Below, in pieces: positions 4,832 to 5,076 of a stretch of DNA of 5,076 bases. Position numbers and translations under genes: made by a program. The DNA comes from JAHQVI01 sp964407075. Lineage in GTDB: Bacteria > Pseudomonadota > Alphaproteobacteria > Rhizobiales > Rhodomicrobiaceae. The stretch spans positions 1-5,076 of the forward strand of contig CAYOUE010000206.1 of NCBI GenBank assembly GCA_964407075.1, in the 5' to 3' direction. Position 1 is the first letter of the stretch; every line of letters begins with the position of its first letter. The notes under the pieces are model-generated. The model ran no database searches, was not told where the DNA came from, and saw only the letters and a program-made list of their open reading frames with translations.

Positions 4832-5076
4832 GGTTCAGCACCCGGCCCGCAACGGCGTCCAGCTTGGCGAGAAGTGCGGGGTCCCGCGCCTCTGGCGCGG
4901 TGATGATGGCGAATTCGAGCGCGCGGTCCGAGCCGATCGGGCACGGTTCGTGCTCGCGCGGAAAGTCCTGCGCCAGACGCGCGATCAGCCGGCCCGCCTT
5001 GGCCGAGTTCTCGCCCATGATGCGGATGATCTCGGTGATGTCGACATCGGTGTGATCGTCGTGCCAGCAGTCGAAA
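4827..5076 (-). CDS. mtnP: S-methyl-5'-thioadenosine phosphorylase, C-terminal 82 residues; 5' end outside the window
   Basis: Phosphorolysis of methylthioadenosine, a by-product of polyamine and homoserine-lactone synthesis, to adenine and methylthioribose-1-phosphate. Only the C-terminal part is visible, starting with FDCWHDDHTDVDI, which matches the family's active-site strand DYDCWH; the aspartate before CW is present. It continues with ENSAKAGRLIARLAQ and EPCPIGSDRAL, then ALEFAIITAPEARDP, a typical MTAP tail. The full enzyme should be about 290 residues, so some 200 are missing at the right edge. The neighbour apt, on the same strand, uses the adenine product. The stop TAG (4827-4829) lies inside the terminal CTAG of a palindromic element, so the last codon or two could have been altered when that element arrived. 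An ATG at 5018 is internal, not the start. Confidence 0.92.
   Translation of the reverse strand, partial: FDCWHDDHTDVDITEIIRIMGENSAKAGRLIARLAQDFPREHEPCPIGSDRALEFAIITAPEARDPALLAKLDAVAGRVLNR

Noticed and set aside
4753..5018. Minus-strand frame of 63 codons from 4944 and plus-strand frame from 4864
   Set aside because: Both are out-of-frame shadows of the mtnP C-terminus and the palindromes.

Overview
The window looks like chromosomal DNA of an alphaproteobacterium, most likely Hyphomicrobiales (Rhizobiales), perhaps Phyllobacteriaceae-like. The support is the short alphaproteobacterial type of prolyl-tRNA synthetase (opening MRMSRYFLPIL), a methylthioadenosine phosphorylase gene followed by adenine phosphoribosyltransferase, and GC-rich codon use in these genes. 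The genus cannot be fixed by eye.

Layout. Three housekeeping genes lie on the minus strand: the first 336 codons of proS (1-1010, cut by the left edge), complete apt (3740-4279) and the last 82 codons of mtnP (4827-5076, cut by the right edge). Between proS and apt sits an AT-richer accessory islet (about 1080-3739). It holds a family-2 sulfotransferase (minus, 1343-1981), a polysaccharide pyruvyl transferase family protein (plus, 2111-3001) and an unrecognised 235-residue protein (minus, 3002-3709). By hand count, GC is about 63% in 541-600 (proS), about 43% in 1681-1740 and about 33% in 1921-1980.

Between mtnP and apt are 547 bases holding two adjacent long imperfect palindromes of one family (4661-4740 and 4752-4831), then, read on the minus strand, a candidate promoter, a 24-codon small ORF with a near-perfect Shine-Dalgarno, and a terminator-like hairpin. 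The outer palindrome supplies the stop codon of mtnP.

How the genes work together. MtnP splits methylthioadenosine and releases adenine, and Apt turns adenine into AMP, so the right side is a purine and methionine salvage unit. Two of the three islet genes belong to families that add sulfate or pyruvate to sugars, which suggests strain-variable decoration of a surface polysaccharide. No glycosyltransferase, polymerase or export gene is visible. The unknown gene starts 30 bases after the apt stop with no terminator between, so it may be read from the apt transcript. The least explained parts are the small ORF with its promoter and terminator, the mirrored palindrome pair, and the unknown 235-residue protein.
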